From the NCBI GenBank assembly GCA_001189075.1, contig LFCN01000006.1:652866-685965 (forward strand): 33,100 nucleotides of DNA, in the 5' to 3' direction. The notes below the pieces were generated by a model that searched no databases, had not been told where the DNA came from, and saw nothing but the letters and a program-made list of their open reading frames with translations. Positions 24,984-33,100 of the stretch are shown piece by piece. A program made the position numbers and the translations under genes. Positions within the stretch are counted from its first letter, which is position 1. Each line of letters begins with the position of its first letter. Source of the DNA: Parcubacteria bacterium C7867-004. GTDB taxonomy: Bacteria; Patescibacteriota; Minisyncoccia; Phycocordibacterales; Phycocordibacteraceae.

Positions 24984-26882
24984 CTACCGAACCTCCCACC
25001 CTTCCCGCGCATTAAGCGCATTCGTAACTCGTTCCATGGCCGGATCCAGATCGGTATCCGCAAGCGTGCGCTCCATGGACTCGAAGACAAGACGAAACGC
25101 ATACGAGATCCTTCCCTCCTTCTCAAACCGATCGAACTGATCGATACGTACCAGGAGATCCCCAGCTGCAGCGATGATAGCGTTCGTTACTTCCGATTCT
25201 TCAGTTCCTAGAGGGGTCCAGACCGCGATATCGCGGAGTGCTGCCGGATAGAGCGAAAACGGCTTGTACGGCGCGACGGATAGCATCTCCGGCGCATACT
25301 CCTCGCCGAGCTTCTCGAGATTAATCTTCGAAAGGTTCACTTCGAGCATGAGTCCATCGAGACTGAAGCGAGCGGCGCCCGGTGTAGCGAGCAGCTCCTG
25401 CTCGAGCGTCGCCGCATTCTCCTTGAGGATATTCGCCCCGCTCTTGCCTAGAAGGTCGATTACACCCATCGAAAGGGACAGCGTTTCTTCGTCTTTCGTA
25501 AATATGGTCCCGATCTCGAAGAGCTTGAGGACCGGGGCCGGGCCGATAAGTCGCGGCGCTACCTGCTTCGCGCGTGCGAGTGCGTCATGCATGTTCGGAA
25601 GAAGCGTTGAGCGAAGGAATGGCTTATCGCTTGCAAGCGGATTGGCGAGCTTAAGATCGCCTTCCGCAGCGAAGCTCGGGGTTGAAAGTTCCGTGAAGCC
25701 GCGCTCACGCAGAAAGTCACGGATGCGCTCGATGCCGCGATAGCGGGCCTGGTCAGGCTCCCCCGCCGGAAGCGGCGAAAGCTCGATGGGATCGATGCGG
25801 TCATAGCCGAGTATGCGACCGACCTCCTCGGCGAGGTCTTCGGGTATGACGATGTCACGACGCTCGAACGGAGGAAGCACCGTGAACGTTTCCTCCACTT
25901 CTGTGTACGAGAACCCGAGGCGGTCGAATACGCCCCGCACGTCTTCGAGCGTGAACGCTTGGCCGAGGCGAGCAGTGAGCGCTCCGAGCGAAACGGTAAC
26001 CGGCTCTGCATCTGCCGGAGATGGATAGAAGTCAACGACACTCTGAACCTCTCCGCCGGCGATCTCCGTAACGAGGGCGAGGATATCACGCATGCCGTAG
26101 GCGCAGAGCGCAGGCGATACGCGGTTCTGATAGCGGCTTGAGGCATCCGTGAATATCTTCAGCTTCTGGGCCGCACGCCTGAGCAGGGTCGCGTCATAGG
26201 TACCGACCGAGATGAACAGGTTGGTGGTCGATTCCGTAACACCCGAAGAACGCCCACCTTTGATGCCCGCGATATCGAGAAGTGTTCCATTCGTCGCATC
26301 AGTGATAGCGAACATATCGCTCCCGAGCTCATGCTCCTCGCCGGTCAGGATAACGATCCGCTCCCCTTCTTTCGCTTCGCGGATATCTATGGAAAGGGCT
26401 CCTTCCGAACGTCCGAGCGTGTCCGCATCGAACGCGCCCGCAGGCTGGCCGATATCGAGCATCACGTAGTTCAGGATATCCACGACGTTGTTTATGGAGC
26501 GCTGACCTACCGATTCGAGACGCTCCTTGAGCCAGGCGGGAGACGGTTTGACCTCTACGCCCGTTACGAGCGCGCCCATATGGCGGAGCACATAGCGAGA
26601 GTCAGCAGTTATGGAAAGCTGTTCGCCCTGAGGCTGTTCGGGAATTTCCTCGCGGAGCGGATCCTTCTTCAGAGGGAGGTCGAGGACTGCCGAGATCTCT
26701 TTCGCGATGCCGCGATGCGAGAGCGCATAGGCGGCGCGATCCGGCAGCACCTTCACGTCGAGCAGGTCGTCCTTCACCTCCTCGATCTCGAAGGCATGGA
26801 ACGTAAGCGCATCAGCAAGCGCCTCCGCGCTCGGAAGCGATTCTTCGAAATAGGTCTGGAGCCACGCGCGTGAGACTTTCAT
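24984..26882 (-). CDS. pheT: Phenylalanyl-tRNA synthetase beta subunit lacking the N-terminal EMAP/OB tRNA-binding domain
   Basis: MKVSRAWLQTYFEESLPSAEALADALTFHAFEIEEVKDDLLDVKVLPDRAAYALSHRGIAKEISAVLDLPL; B3/B4, B5 and C-terminal FDX-ACB regions present. Confidence 0.94.
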   Translation of the reverse strand: MKVSRAWLQTYFEESLPSAEALADALTFHAFEIEEVKDDLLDVKVLPDRAAYALSHRGIAKEISAVLDLPLKKDPLREEIPEQPQGEQLSITADSRYVLRHMGALVTGVEVKPSPAWLKERLESVGQRSINNVVDILNYVMLDIGQPAGAFDADTLGRSEGALSIDIREAKEGERIVILTGEEHELGSDMFAITDATNGTLLDIAGIKGGRSSGVTESTTNLFISVGTYDATLLRRAAQKLKIFTDASSRYQNRVSPALCAYGMRDILALVTEIAGGEVQSVVDFYPSPADAEPVTVSLGALTARLGQAFTLEDVRGVFDRLGFSYTEVEETFTVLPPFERRDIVIPEDLAEEVGRILGYDRIDPIELSPLPAGEPDQARYRGIERIRDFLRERGFTELSTPSFAAEGDLKLANPLASDKPFLRSTLLPNMHDALARAKQVAPRLIGPAPVLKLFEIGTIFTKDEETLSLSMGVIDLLGKSGANILKENAATLEQELLATPGAARFSLDGLMLEVNLSKINLEKLGEEYAPEMLSVAPYKPFSLYPAALRDIAVWTPLGTEESEVTNAIIAAAGDLLVRIDQFDRFEKEGRISYAFRLVFESMERTLADTDLDPAMERVTNALNAREGWEVR

Positions 26883-26884
26883 AG

Positions 26885-27610
26885 TTATGAGGTGAAGCCG
26901 TGCGCAAAGCGTGCATCGCCTGAATGAAAGAGTCGCGCATCCGGGATGCCGTACTTCACCATAGCAAGACGCTCTATCCCGCCGCCGAATGCGAAGCCAG
27001 CGACCTTTTCAGGATCGAGTCCCGCGTTCTTGATGACATTCGGATGCAGCATGCCCGCACCGCTCATCTCGAGCCAGCGTCCTTCCTTTCCGGGAGGAGC
27101 GAACCACATATCGACCTCGACCGACGGCTCAGTGAACGGGAAGAAGCTCGGGCGGAATCTAACCTCGGCATCAGGGCCGAAGAACTCGCGATAGAAGCGA
27201 TCGAGCGTGCCTTTGAGATGCGCAAGCGTTACGGTGCCCGTCGGACCGACTGCGAACCCGTCGAGCTGATAGAACTGCGCCTCATGCGTCATATCGGTAG
27301 CTTCGTTGCGGAAGACTTTCGCGGGCGCTATCGCGCGCATCGACGTCAGTCCTTCTTTGGCCATACGTTCCAGTTCGCGGATGGAGACCGAGGTCGTATG
27401 CGTGCGCGGTACGCGCATGGGATCCTCGTTCGTCCAGAACGTGTCCTGCATATCGCGCGCGGGATGATCTGCCGGAACGTTGAGTGAGGTGAAGTTGTAC
27501 CATTCCTCTTCGAGCTCGGGACCATACGCGATGGAGAAGCCCATGCGGGAGAATATCGCGGCGATATCGCGGATGGTAACCGTGAGAGGATGCGGGTGGC
27601 CCGGGGGCAT
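26885..27610 (-). CDS. pheS: Phenylalanyl-tRNA synthetase alpha subunit, N-terminal coiled coil absent
   Basis: Starts MPPGHPHPLTVTIRDIAAIFSRMGFSIAYGPELEEEWYNFTSLNVPADHPARDMQDTFW; GAGMLHPNVIKNAGLDPEKVAGFAFGGGIERLAMVKYGI. -10 TATACT 9 nt upstream of ATG at 27610. Confidence 0.94.
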   Translation of the reverse strand: MPPGHPHPLTVTIRDIAAIFSRMGFSIAYGPELEEEWYNFTSLNVPADHPARDMQDTFWTNEDPMRVPRTHTTSVSIRELERMAKEGLTSMRAIAPAKVFRNEATDMTHEAQFYQLDGFAVGPTGTVTLAHLKGTLDRFYREFFGPDAEVRFRPSFFPFTEPSVEVDMWFAPPGKEGRWLEMSGAGMLHPNVIKNAGLDPEKVAGFAFGGGIERLAMVKYGIPDARLFHSGDARFAHGFTS

Positions 27611-27686
27611 AGTGACCCCAGTATACCGCCTACTTCCTGGAAAAAACAGCTTTTTTTTGCTACACTTCCCGGTACGTAAGGCATAC

Positions 27687-28925
27687 ATGAGCTTCGAACT
27701 TCTTGCCTATCCGTTCATATTCTTAGGCCTCTATTTCGAGGTCTTCATGCTCCTGACCTTCCTCTCCTCGGACGCGCGCAATCGCCGGGAACGCGTGCTT
27801 GCAACCAACACCCCGACCGTCGCACTCATCGTTCCCTGCTGGAACGAAGAGAAGACGATAGACGGCACTGTCCGCTCCCTGCTCGCGCTCGACTACCCGA
27901 AGGACAAGCTGCGCATCCTGCTCGTGAACGACGGCTCTACCGACGGCACCCGCGCCGTCATGGATTCGTATCTCGACAACCCACAGATACGCGTCATCCA
28001 TAAGGAGAACGGCGGGAAGCACACTGCCGTGAACGCCGGTATCGAAGCGAGCGAGAACGCAGAGCTCGTCGGCTGTCTCGATGCCGATTCGTTCGTAGCG
28101 CCTGACGCGCTCCGCGAGATGATTTCTTCCTTTGAGAATCCGAACGTCGCTGCCACCACGCCCGCCATGTCGGTGCACCAGCCGAAGAACCTGCTCGAGC
28201 TCGCGCAGAACGCCGAGTACATCTTCGGTATCGCACTGCGCCACGCGCTCTCGGCAGTGAACGGGATCTATGTAACGCCGGGCCCGTTCTCGCTCTACCG
28301 CCGCAGCGTAATAAACGAAGTAGGGGGCTTCCGCCATGCGCATCAGGCCGAGGACATGGAGATGGCGCTCCGCATGCAGCGCGCAGGCTATGAGATCGAG
28401 AACGCACCGCGCGCACGAGTGTATACCACCGTCCCGAAGACTCCGCTCAAGCTTATCAAGCAGCGAACGCGCTGGACGACCGGCTTCCTCCGCAATGTTA
28501 TGACCGACTATCGCGATCTCGTCGGAAATCCTAAGTACGGCGTACTCGGCCTCATGGTGCTCCCGCTCGGATTCGTCGCCATTATCGGCGGCGTTTCGCT
28601 CTTCTTGATCGCGGTACTTGAGTCAACGCGTCAGCTTGCTCGATTTATCTCCGTCTCAAGCGGCATTCCCCTTTCCTATACGTTGATGCCCCGCATCTCC
28701 ATCGAATGGCTCTATGCGCCCGTCTCCTTCGTGCTTCTTCTCAGCGTCGTGGTTTCCATAATCGCCTTCGCACTCATCGTCATCGGCCGCAGGGTCTCAA
28801 ACACGCCCGCGCACCTTACCTCGAGCATCATCGGCTATGTGCTTCTGTACGCGCTCATCTCACCGTTCTGGCTGATGCGAGCACTGTTTGATGTGACAAC
28901 CGGCATCCGCCGCGCGTGGCGATAA
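27687..28925 (+). CDS. GT2-family membrane glycosyltransferase
   Basis: TVALIVPCWNEEKTIDGTVRSLLALDYPKDKLRILLVNDGSTDGT; CLDADSFV; HQAEDMEMALRMQRAGY; QRTRWTTGFLRN (QxxRW); multiple C-terminal TMs. ATG at 27687 preferred over ORF-track start 27480, which overlaps pheS. Confidence 0.92.
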   Translation: MSFELLAYPFIFLGLYFEVFMLLTFLSSDARNRRERVLATNTPTVALIVPCWNEEKTIDGTVRSLLALDYPKDKLRILLVNDGSTDGTRAVMDSYLDNPQIRVIHKENGGKHTAVNAGIEASENAELVGCLDADSFVAPDALREMISSFENPNVAATTPAMSVHQPKNLLELAQNAEYIFGIALRHALSAVNGIYVTPGPFSLYRRSVINEVGGFRHAHQAEDMEMALRMQRAGYEIENAPRARVYTTVPKTPLKLIKQRTRWTTGFLRNVMTDYRDLVGNPKYGVLGLMVLPLGFVAIIGGVSLFLIAVLESTRQLARFISVSSGIPLSYTLMPRISIEWLYAPVSFVLLLSVVVSIIAFALIVIGRRVSNTPAHLTSSIIGYVLLYALISPFWLMRALFDVTTGIRRAWR

Positions 28926-28931
28926 TTCCTG

Positions 28932-28937
28932 TATACT
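28932..28937 (+). promoter_or_regulatory. -10 box of CPDC protein gene
   Basis: TATACT-ctcccct-ATG (7 nt gap). Confidence 0.5.
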
Positions 28938-28944
28938 CTCCCCT

Positions 28945-29649
28945 ATGACCCCTGCTCGGAAACCTATGTCGCTCGCAATGCGCAACGCGCTGCTGGCGCT
29001 TCTCATCACGGTTGCGATAATTGGCACCATCTTCTATACGATCAACTATCTCGACCAGCAGCGCATCCGTGAGCTCGACGCCATCCAGAGCCAGCTCGCG
29101 ACCGATACCCTCTCCATCGAGACCCAGTTCACCCTTCTTGAGAACGCTCCGTGCGAGGATCTCGCCTCCGGAACCCAGCTCACCCAGGAGCTGTCGACGC
29201 TGGGCGACCGCCTTGGGAGCGCTGAGTCGAAGCTCGGGAGCGATAATGGCGAGGTGCTCCGACTGAAGAAGCAGTACACCCTCCTCCAGATCCGTGATTA
29301 CCTCCTCAACAAGCGCCTGGCTAAGACTTGCGGCTTCACGCCGACCACCGCGCTCTACTTCTATTCGAACATCCCGGGCTCGTGTCCTGATTGCGATCGG
29401 GCCAGCTATGCGCTCTCCTATCTGCGCCAGACCTATCCGAGCCTCCGCGTGTACTCCTTCGATTACAACCTGGACCTGGGAGCCCTGAAGACGCTTGTAA
29501 CCGTGGAGAAGGTCAACGAGGAGTTCCCGGCATTCGTGATCAACGGAACGCGCTCGTACGGCTTCACCGAGCTTGAAGAGTTCGAGAAGCTGTTCCCGAA
29601 GTCGCTGTTCGCGACCTCCACCGCAACCACCACCCCAAAGAGGAAATAG
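28945..29649 (+). CDS. Membrane-anchored coiled-coil protein with thioredoxin-like CPDC motif
   Basis: N-terminal TM, coiled region, then TTALYFYSNIPGSCPDCDRASYALSYLRQTYPSLRVYSFDYNLDLGALKTLVTVEKVNEEFPAFVINGTRSYGF: Trx-fold pattern with CxxC and cis-Pro-like FPAFVING. Confidence 0.8.
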   Translation: MTPARKPMSLAMRNALLALLITVAIIGTIFYTINYLDQQRIRELDAIQSQLATDTLSIETQFTLLENAPCEDLASGTQLTQELSTLGDRLGSAESKLGSDNGEVLRLKKQYTLLQIRDYLLNKRLAKTCGFTPTTALYFYSNIPGSCPDCDRASYALSYLRQTYPSLRVYSFDYNLDLGALKTLVTVEKVNEEFPAFVINGTRSYGFTELEEFEKLFPKSLFATSTATTTPKRK

Positions 29650-29651
29650 AA

Positions 29652-29674
29652 GAACGGCCCTTTTGGGGCCGTTC
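29652..29674 (+). terminator. Terminator after CPDC protein gene
   Basis: GAACGGCCC-ttttg-GGGCCGTTC followed by TTC. Confidence 0.75.
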
Positions 29675-29679
29675 TTCAT

Positions 29680-29755
29680 TGGAGCCGGGAGCCGGGCTTG
29701 AACCGGCGACCTGCGGATTACAAAGCCGCTGCTCTACCAACTGAGCTATCCCGGC
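29680..29755 (-). tRNA. tRNA-Thr (anticodon UGU), CCA encoded
   Basis: Cloverleaf GCCGGGA-TAGCTCAGTTGGTAGAGCA-GCGGC-TTTGTAA-TCCGC-AGGTC-GCCGG-TTCAAGC-CCGGC-TCCCGGC-T-CCA. Confidence 0.95.
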
Positions 29756-29762
29756 GTTCGTC

Positions 29763-30212
29763 CTATTCTATCGTGTCCTTTGAAATTGGGGTATTCCGCT
29801 TCCTCGAGGCACGCGTACGTGTCTTCTTCGCATACGCCAGTGCTCGCTTCACCCGCACCATAGCGCGGTCCTGAAGACTCATTTCCTCGACGGCGACGGC
29901 TCCAGGGTTCTCTCGCTTCTCACGCAGTCCCTTCACGGTACGGGTGAGGATGCGCTCAAGCGAGCGCACGAGTACCAGGATCGCATGCGTGACGTCATGC
30001 ATGACGCGGGACGCGAGACTCCCTGCGAGGTGCTTGGCGAACGCCGACCAATCCACGTGCGCAATTATGAACGACAGACGAGCCATATGCGCGTCAAGCC
30101 TGTTGCGGGCGATACCCGCCATGCGCATTCCTCGACTGCGCTCGAAGGCAGTAAGCAGGAGGAACCCTCCGAAAAGGATGAGGGAGAGGCCGATGAGGAT
30201 GAGATATAGCAT
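29763..30212 (-). CDS. Single-TM membrane protein of unknown function, basic C-terminus
   Basis: MLYLILIGLSLILFGGFLLLTAFERSRGMRMAGIARNRLDAHMARL...; downstream of tsf on the same strand. Confidence 0.7.
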   Translation of the reverse strand: MLYLILIGLSLILFGGFLLLTAFERSRGMRMAGIARNRLDAHMARLSFIIAHVDWSAFAKHLAGSLASRVMHDVTHAILVLVRSLERILTRTVKGLREKRENPGAVAVEEMSLQDRAMVRVKRALAYAKKTRTRASRKRNTPISKDTIE

Positions 30213-30242
30213 ACGGTGTGCGGCACCCGGCCGCGAAGGGCT

Positions 30243-30824
30243 CTACCGCGCGGAGAAGCGCGCGAACTTTGAGATCTCCACGCGCTCGCCGAACTTCTGC
30301 GAAGCCTCGTTCAAGAGATCGCGGACGGTCTTCGTCTCGTCGCGAATGTACGATTGATCGAGAAGGACCTGGTCCTTGAAGTACGAGGCCATCTTGCCCT
30401 CGAGGATCTTCTCCTGCATCTCTGCTGGCTTATCCTTCACCTCTTCCTTGAAGACCGTCATAGCGGCTTCCTTGGCCTCCTCGGAGATCTCGTCGGAAGA
30501 GAGGTACGCGGGGTTCGTAGCGGCGACATGCATCGCGATCAAGCGAGCGAGTTCGCCGAACTCGGTGTTCTTGGATACGAAATCGGTCTCGGACGAAAGG
30601 AGTACCATCGAGCCCACGACACCGTCATGAACGTAGCTTCCGATAGCGCCGGCGCCGAGCTCGCGATCCGCCTTCTTGTCAGCAGCAGCTCCTGAGCGTT
30701 TCTTGAGGATAACCTCAGCCTGCGCCATGTCGCCTCCTGCTTCCTCAAGCGCCTTCTTGCACTGCATGATTGAGACGCCGGTCTTGTCGCGAAGCTCCTT
30801 AACGATGTCGAGAGAGATATCCAT
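30243..30824 (-). CDS. tsf: Translation elongation factor Ts
   Basis: ISLDIVKELRDKTGVSIMQCKKALEEAGGDMAQAEVILKKRSGAAADKKADRE. Confidence 0.96.
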   Translation of the reverse strand: MDISLDIVKELRDKTGVSIMQCKKALEEAGGDMAQAEVILKKRSGAAADKKADRELGAGAIGSYVHDGVVGSMVLLSSETDFVSKNTEFGELARLIAMHVAATNPAYLSSDEISEEAKEAAMTVFKEEVKDKPAEMQEKILEGKMASYFKDQVLLDQSYIRDETKTVRDLLNEASQKFGERVEISKFARFSAR

Positions 30825-30921
30825 ATAAATCGAGATGTAAGTTCTTAATGTAGCGAAACACCGGCTCGTTCTTTAGTAAGCTAGAGCGCCTGAAAGGCGC
30901 AGCAGATGAGGGGTCTTGAAA

Positions 30922-31638
30922 CTAGCCCTTAAGGCCCTCCTCGTACGCGCTGGCCAGCTCATTGAGCATAAGCTCGATGGTCTGCTTCGATGCATCGTTG
31001 GTAACGATCGGGAACGCCGCGTCCTTGAGGTCACAGTCAGAACTCATGATCCCAATAACCGGGATGCCCGCCTGCTTCGCCTCCTTCGATGCGTGCGACT
31101 CGTGCTTGGTATCGACGATAACCATTGCGTCAGGACGGCGTGCGAGGTTCGTGAGTCCCGAGAGGCGTAGTGTGAGCTTGTCGATCTCGCGGTCGATGCG
31201 TACGCGCTCGAGCTTCGTGTAGAGCTTCGCGAGCTCGCCGGTCTCCTTCTTTGCGGAAAGGTCAGCGAGACGATCGATGCGCTTCTTGATCTCGGTGAAG
31301 TTCGAGATGGTGCCTCCGAGCCAGCGGCCGGCGACATACGGAACGCCGAGGCGCTTGCCGATAAGGCGTACTGCGTCGGAAGCCTCGCGCTTCCCTCCTA
31401 CGATAAGGACGACCTTGCCGTCGCGGGCGAGCGCCGCCATGACATCCTTCGCCTTTGCAAGCTGGGTATCGGTCTTAACGAGATCGAAGATCTCGAGGTT
31501 GCTCTTTGCGCCGAGTACGAACGAGCGCATCGTCGGGTGACGGCGGCTCTTTACCTGTGCGAAATGCGCCCCGACGCCGAATAGGCGCTCAACTCCCGGT
31601 CCGGCCTGACCGGCTTTCGTTTCTGGTGCTTCAGTCAT
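30922..31638 (-). CDS. rpsB: 30S ribosomal protein S2
   Basis: FGVGAHFAQVKSRRHPTMRSFVLGAKSNLEIFDLVKT...YVAGRWLGGTISNFTEIKKRI...DAMVIVDTKHESHASKEAKQAGIPVIGIMSSDCD. Confidence 0.95.
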   Translation of the reverse strand: MTEAPETKAGQAGPGVERLFGVGAHFAQVKSRRHPTMRSFVLGAKSNLEIFDLVKTDTQLAKAKDVMAALARDGKVVLIVGGKREASDAVRLIGKRLGVPYVAGRWLGGTISNFTEIKKRIDRLADLSAKKETGELAKLYTKLERVRIDREIDKLTLRLSGLTNLARRPDAMVIVDTKHESHASKEAKQAGIPVIGIMSSDCDLKDAAFPIVTNDASKQTIELMLNELASAYEEGLKG

Positions 31639-31647
31639 GATTTTCCT

Positions 31648-31656
31648 AGGATATCA
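31648..31656 (-). promoter_or_regulatory. Extended -10 promoter of rpsB
   Basis: Minus strand TGA-TATCCT-aggaaaatc-ATG. Confidence 0.5.
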
Positions 31657-31672
31657 CAGGGTTCCGTGGCTT

Positions 31673-32623
31673 TCAATCCTCCTCAGCCGGGCCTACCCCG
31701 CCGCTCTCGGCTGCCGCCTGGAGCGCTTCGACAATAGGGTCTATGCCACCCTGCATGATCTTAGGCAGATTGTGCCAGGATTCCTTGAGCCTATGGTCGG
31801 TAACGCGGTCCTGAAGGAAGTTATAGGTCCGGATCTTCTCCGATCTATCGGCAGTACCAATCTGCCCTGAACGCAGATCCGCGTGCTGCTTCGCCTCTTC
31901 CTCTTCCTGGAGCGCCTCGAGCTTAGCCGAGAGGATCTCCATGGCCTTGAGGCGGTTATTGAGCTGGCTTCGCTCGCTCGTCGAACGGACGTCGATGCCG
32001 GTCGGGATATGGATAAGACGAACGGCGCTCTCGACCTTGTTCACGTTCTGGCCTCCGGCGCCTCCCGAACGAGAGAACTCCATCTCGATGTCCGAGGGCT
32101 TGATTATGAACTTCGATTTCTCCCGGATCGGCAGCGCCGCTACCGACGCCGTCGAGGTATGGATACGTCCCGACTTCTCGGTTATGGGAACCCGCTGCAC
32201 GCGGTGCACGCCGGTCTCATACCTGAGCGCTTCGTATGCCTTAGCACCCAGTATCTCGAGCGTAAGCTCATCGATGATCTGTACGCGCCAGTTCTTCCCT
32301 TCCGCGTACTTGAGATACATATCCTTGAGCTCACGCGCGAAGAGCGTCGCCTCATCGCCTCCGGCTCCGGCACGGAACTCAAGCACGATAGCCTTCGCTT
32401 TCGCTTGCTCCTCCTTATCCTTATCAAGAATCCGCTCTATCTCGCCAAGGATTTCTTTCTGCCTCGCCTCGATGCGATCAGCATCCTCTGCGGCCATCTC
32501 CCGTAGCACTGCATCATCCCCTGCTGCCTCGACGGACGAATGCTTCTCGGCCTCCAAGCGCTCATACTCCTCCGCGAGGTACGCGGTCTGATGATTAGCT
32601 TTGAATTCAGGATTGTAGTCCAT
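31673..32623 (-). CDS. prfA: Peptide chain release factor 1
   Basis: GGQ motif [55 protein letters not shown] (PxT-type motif P-I-T). About 40-45 aa shorter at the N-terminus than typical RF1. Confidence 0.93.
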   Translation of the reverse strand: MDYNPEFKANHQTAYLAEEYERLEAEKHSSVEAAGDDAVLREMAAEDADRIEARQKEILGEIERILDKDKEEQAKAKAIVLEFRAGAGGDEATLFARELKDMYLKYAEGKNWRVQIIDELTLEILGAKAYEALRYETGVHRVQRVPITEKSGRIHTSTASVAALPIREKSKFIIKPSDIEMEFSRSGGAGGQNVNKVESAVRLIHIPTGIDVRSTSERSQLNNRLKAMEILSAKLEALQEEEEAKQHADLRSGQIGTADRSEKIRTYNFLQDRVTDHRLKESWHNLPKIMQGGIDPIVEALQAAAESGGVGPAEED

Positions 32624-32642
32624 TGGAGTAGATGATAACGCA

Positions 32643-32673
32643 CGAGCGCCCCGCCATGACGGCGGGGCGCTCG
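32643..32673. repeat. Perfect 13-bp inverted repeat between rpmE2 and prfA
   Basis: CGAGCGCCCCGCC-atgac-GGCGGGGCGCTCG; no U-tract on either side. Confidence 0.85.
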
Positions 32674-32683
32674 AATCGGGCAG

Positions 32684-32935
32684 TTACTTCTTAGCAGCTG
32701 CAGCGCGCTGCTTGAAGCGCTCGACGCGTCCAGTCTTGTCGAGACTGCGGTCCTCACCCGTGTAGAACGGATGCGACTGGCTGGAGATCTCGATGGTTAC
32801 CTTCGGGTACTCGGTTCCCTTATAGGTTCCGGTCTCGGAGGTGCGGATCGTCGAACCAACGAGAAACTGTGCGCCAGAAGCGATGTCCTCAAAGAGGACC
32901 TGTCGGTAGTCTGCCGGGTGGATATCTTTCTTCAT
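32684..32935 (-). CDS. rpmE2: 50S ribosomal protein L31 type B
   Basis: MKKDIHPADYRQVLFEDIASGAQFLVGSTIRT...YPKVTIEISSQSHPFYTGEDRSLDKTGRVERFKQR; no zinc-binding Cys. Confidence 0.94.
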   Translation of the reverse strand: MKKDIHPADYRQVLFEDIASGAQFLVGSTIRTSETGTYKGTEYPKVTIEISSQSHPFYTGEDRSLDKTGRVERFKQRAAAAKK

Positions 32936-32943
32936 GTGAGCCG

Positions 32944-32952
32944 ACTATACCA
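32944..32952 (-). promoter_or_regulatory. Extended -10 promoter of rpmE2
   Basis: Minus strand TGG-TATAGT-cggctcac-ATG (8 nt gap). Confidence 0.6.
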
Positions 32953-32986
32953 GGAACGGCCTCCCCGTTCAAGGGAGGCCGTTCCT
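32952..32986. repeat. Perfect 14-bp inverted repeat downstream of partial gene
   Basis: AGGAACGGCCTCCC-cgttcaa-GGGAGGCCGTTCCT; lacks a U-tract. Confidence 0.85.
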
Positions 32987-33003
32987 CATGCTTGTCCTGT
33001 CCC

Positions 33004-33100
33004 CTAAAACTCAATAATCTTCGGGATGATGTTAACGATAGCTTTCAGTATGAGTCCGCCGCAGGCAAGGGTGTAGGTAGACTGCTGCTCAAGATTGCCG
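33004..33100 (-). CDS. C-terminal fragment of an unidentified CDS
   Basis: Open reverse frame ending TAG at 33004-33006: ...GNLEQQSTYTLACGGLILKAIVNIIPKIIEF*. Confidence 0.5.
   Translation of the reverse strand, partial: GNLEQQSTYTLACGGLILKAIVNIIPKIIEF

Overview
The gene content and style suggest a bacterial chromosome segment from a streamlined lineage. It most resembles a Patescibacteria/CPR (Kaiserbacteria/Parcubacteria-like) genome, but this is inferred from domain-trimmed housekeeping proteins and CPNI-repeat surface proteins, with no search run. Core genes recognised: khpA, rpsP, rnr, gdh, a short smc, rnc, a nusB-NUDIX fusion, rpmF, rnhB, dnaE, thrS, sortase, gyrB, pheT, pheS, a GT2 glycosyltransferase, tRNA-Thr(UGU), tsf, rpsB, prfA and rpmE2. 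Accessory content includes a 727-aa membrane protein with SPPCC poly-proline repeats, CPNI repeats, an Ig-like module, a poly-Gly linker, an LPxTG-like TPYTG site before a TM helix, and a His-rich plus conserved-looking C-terminal domain. It lies near a sortase and a 10-cysteine secreted protein. Other accessory items are a stand-alone DnaA domain IV-like protein, a CARDB-like membrane protein, a membrane-anchored CPDC protein, and several small ORFs with strong Shine-Dalgarno sites and their own hairpins between housekeeping operons. Two window-wide patterns stand out. Many housekeeping genes have a (often TGn-extended) -10 box only 6-9 nt before the start codon, implying leaderless mRNAs, while the small accessory ORFs carry strong SDs. 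Several translation and replication proteins lack canonical domains: PheS without its N-terminal coiled coil, PheT without the EMAP/OB tRNA-binding domain, ThrRS without TGS, and SMC without a recognisable hinge. No CRISPR array, transposase or rRNA was seen.
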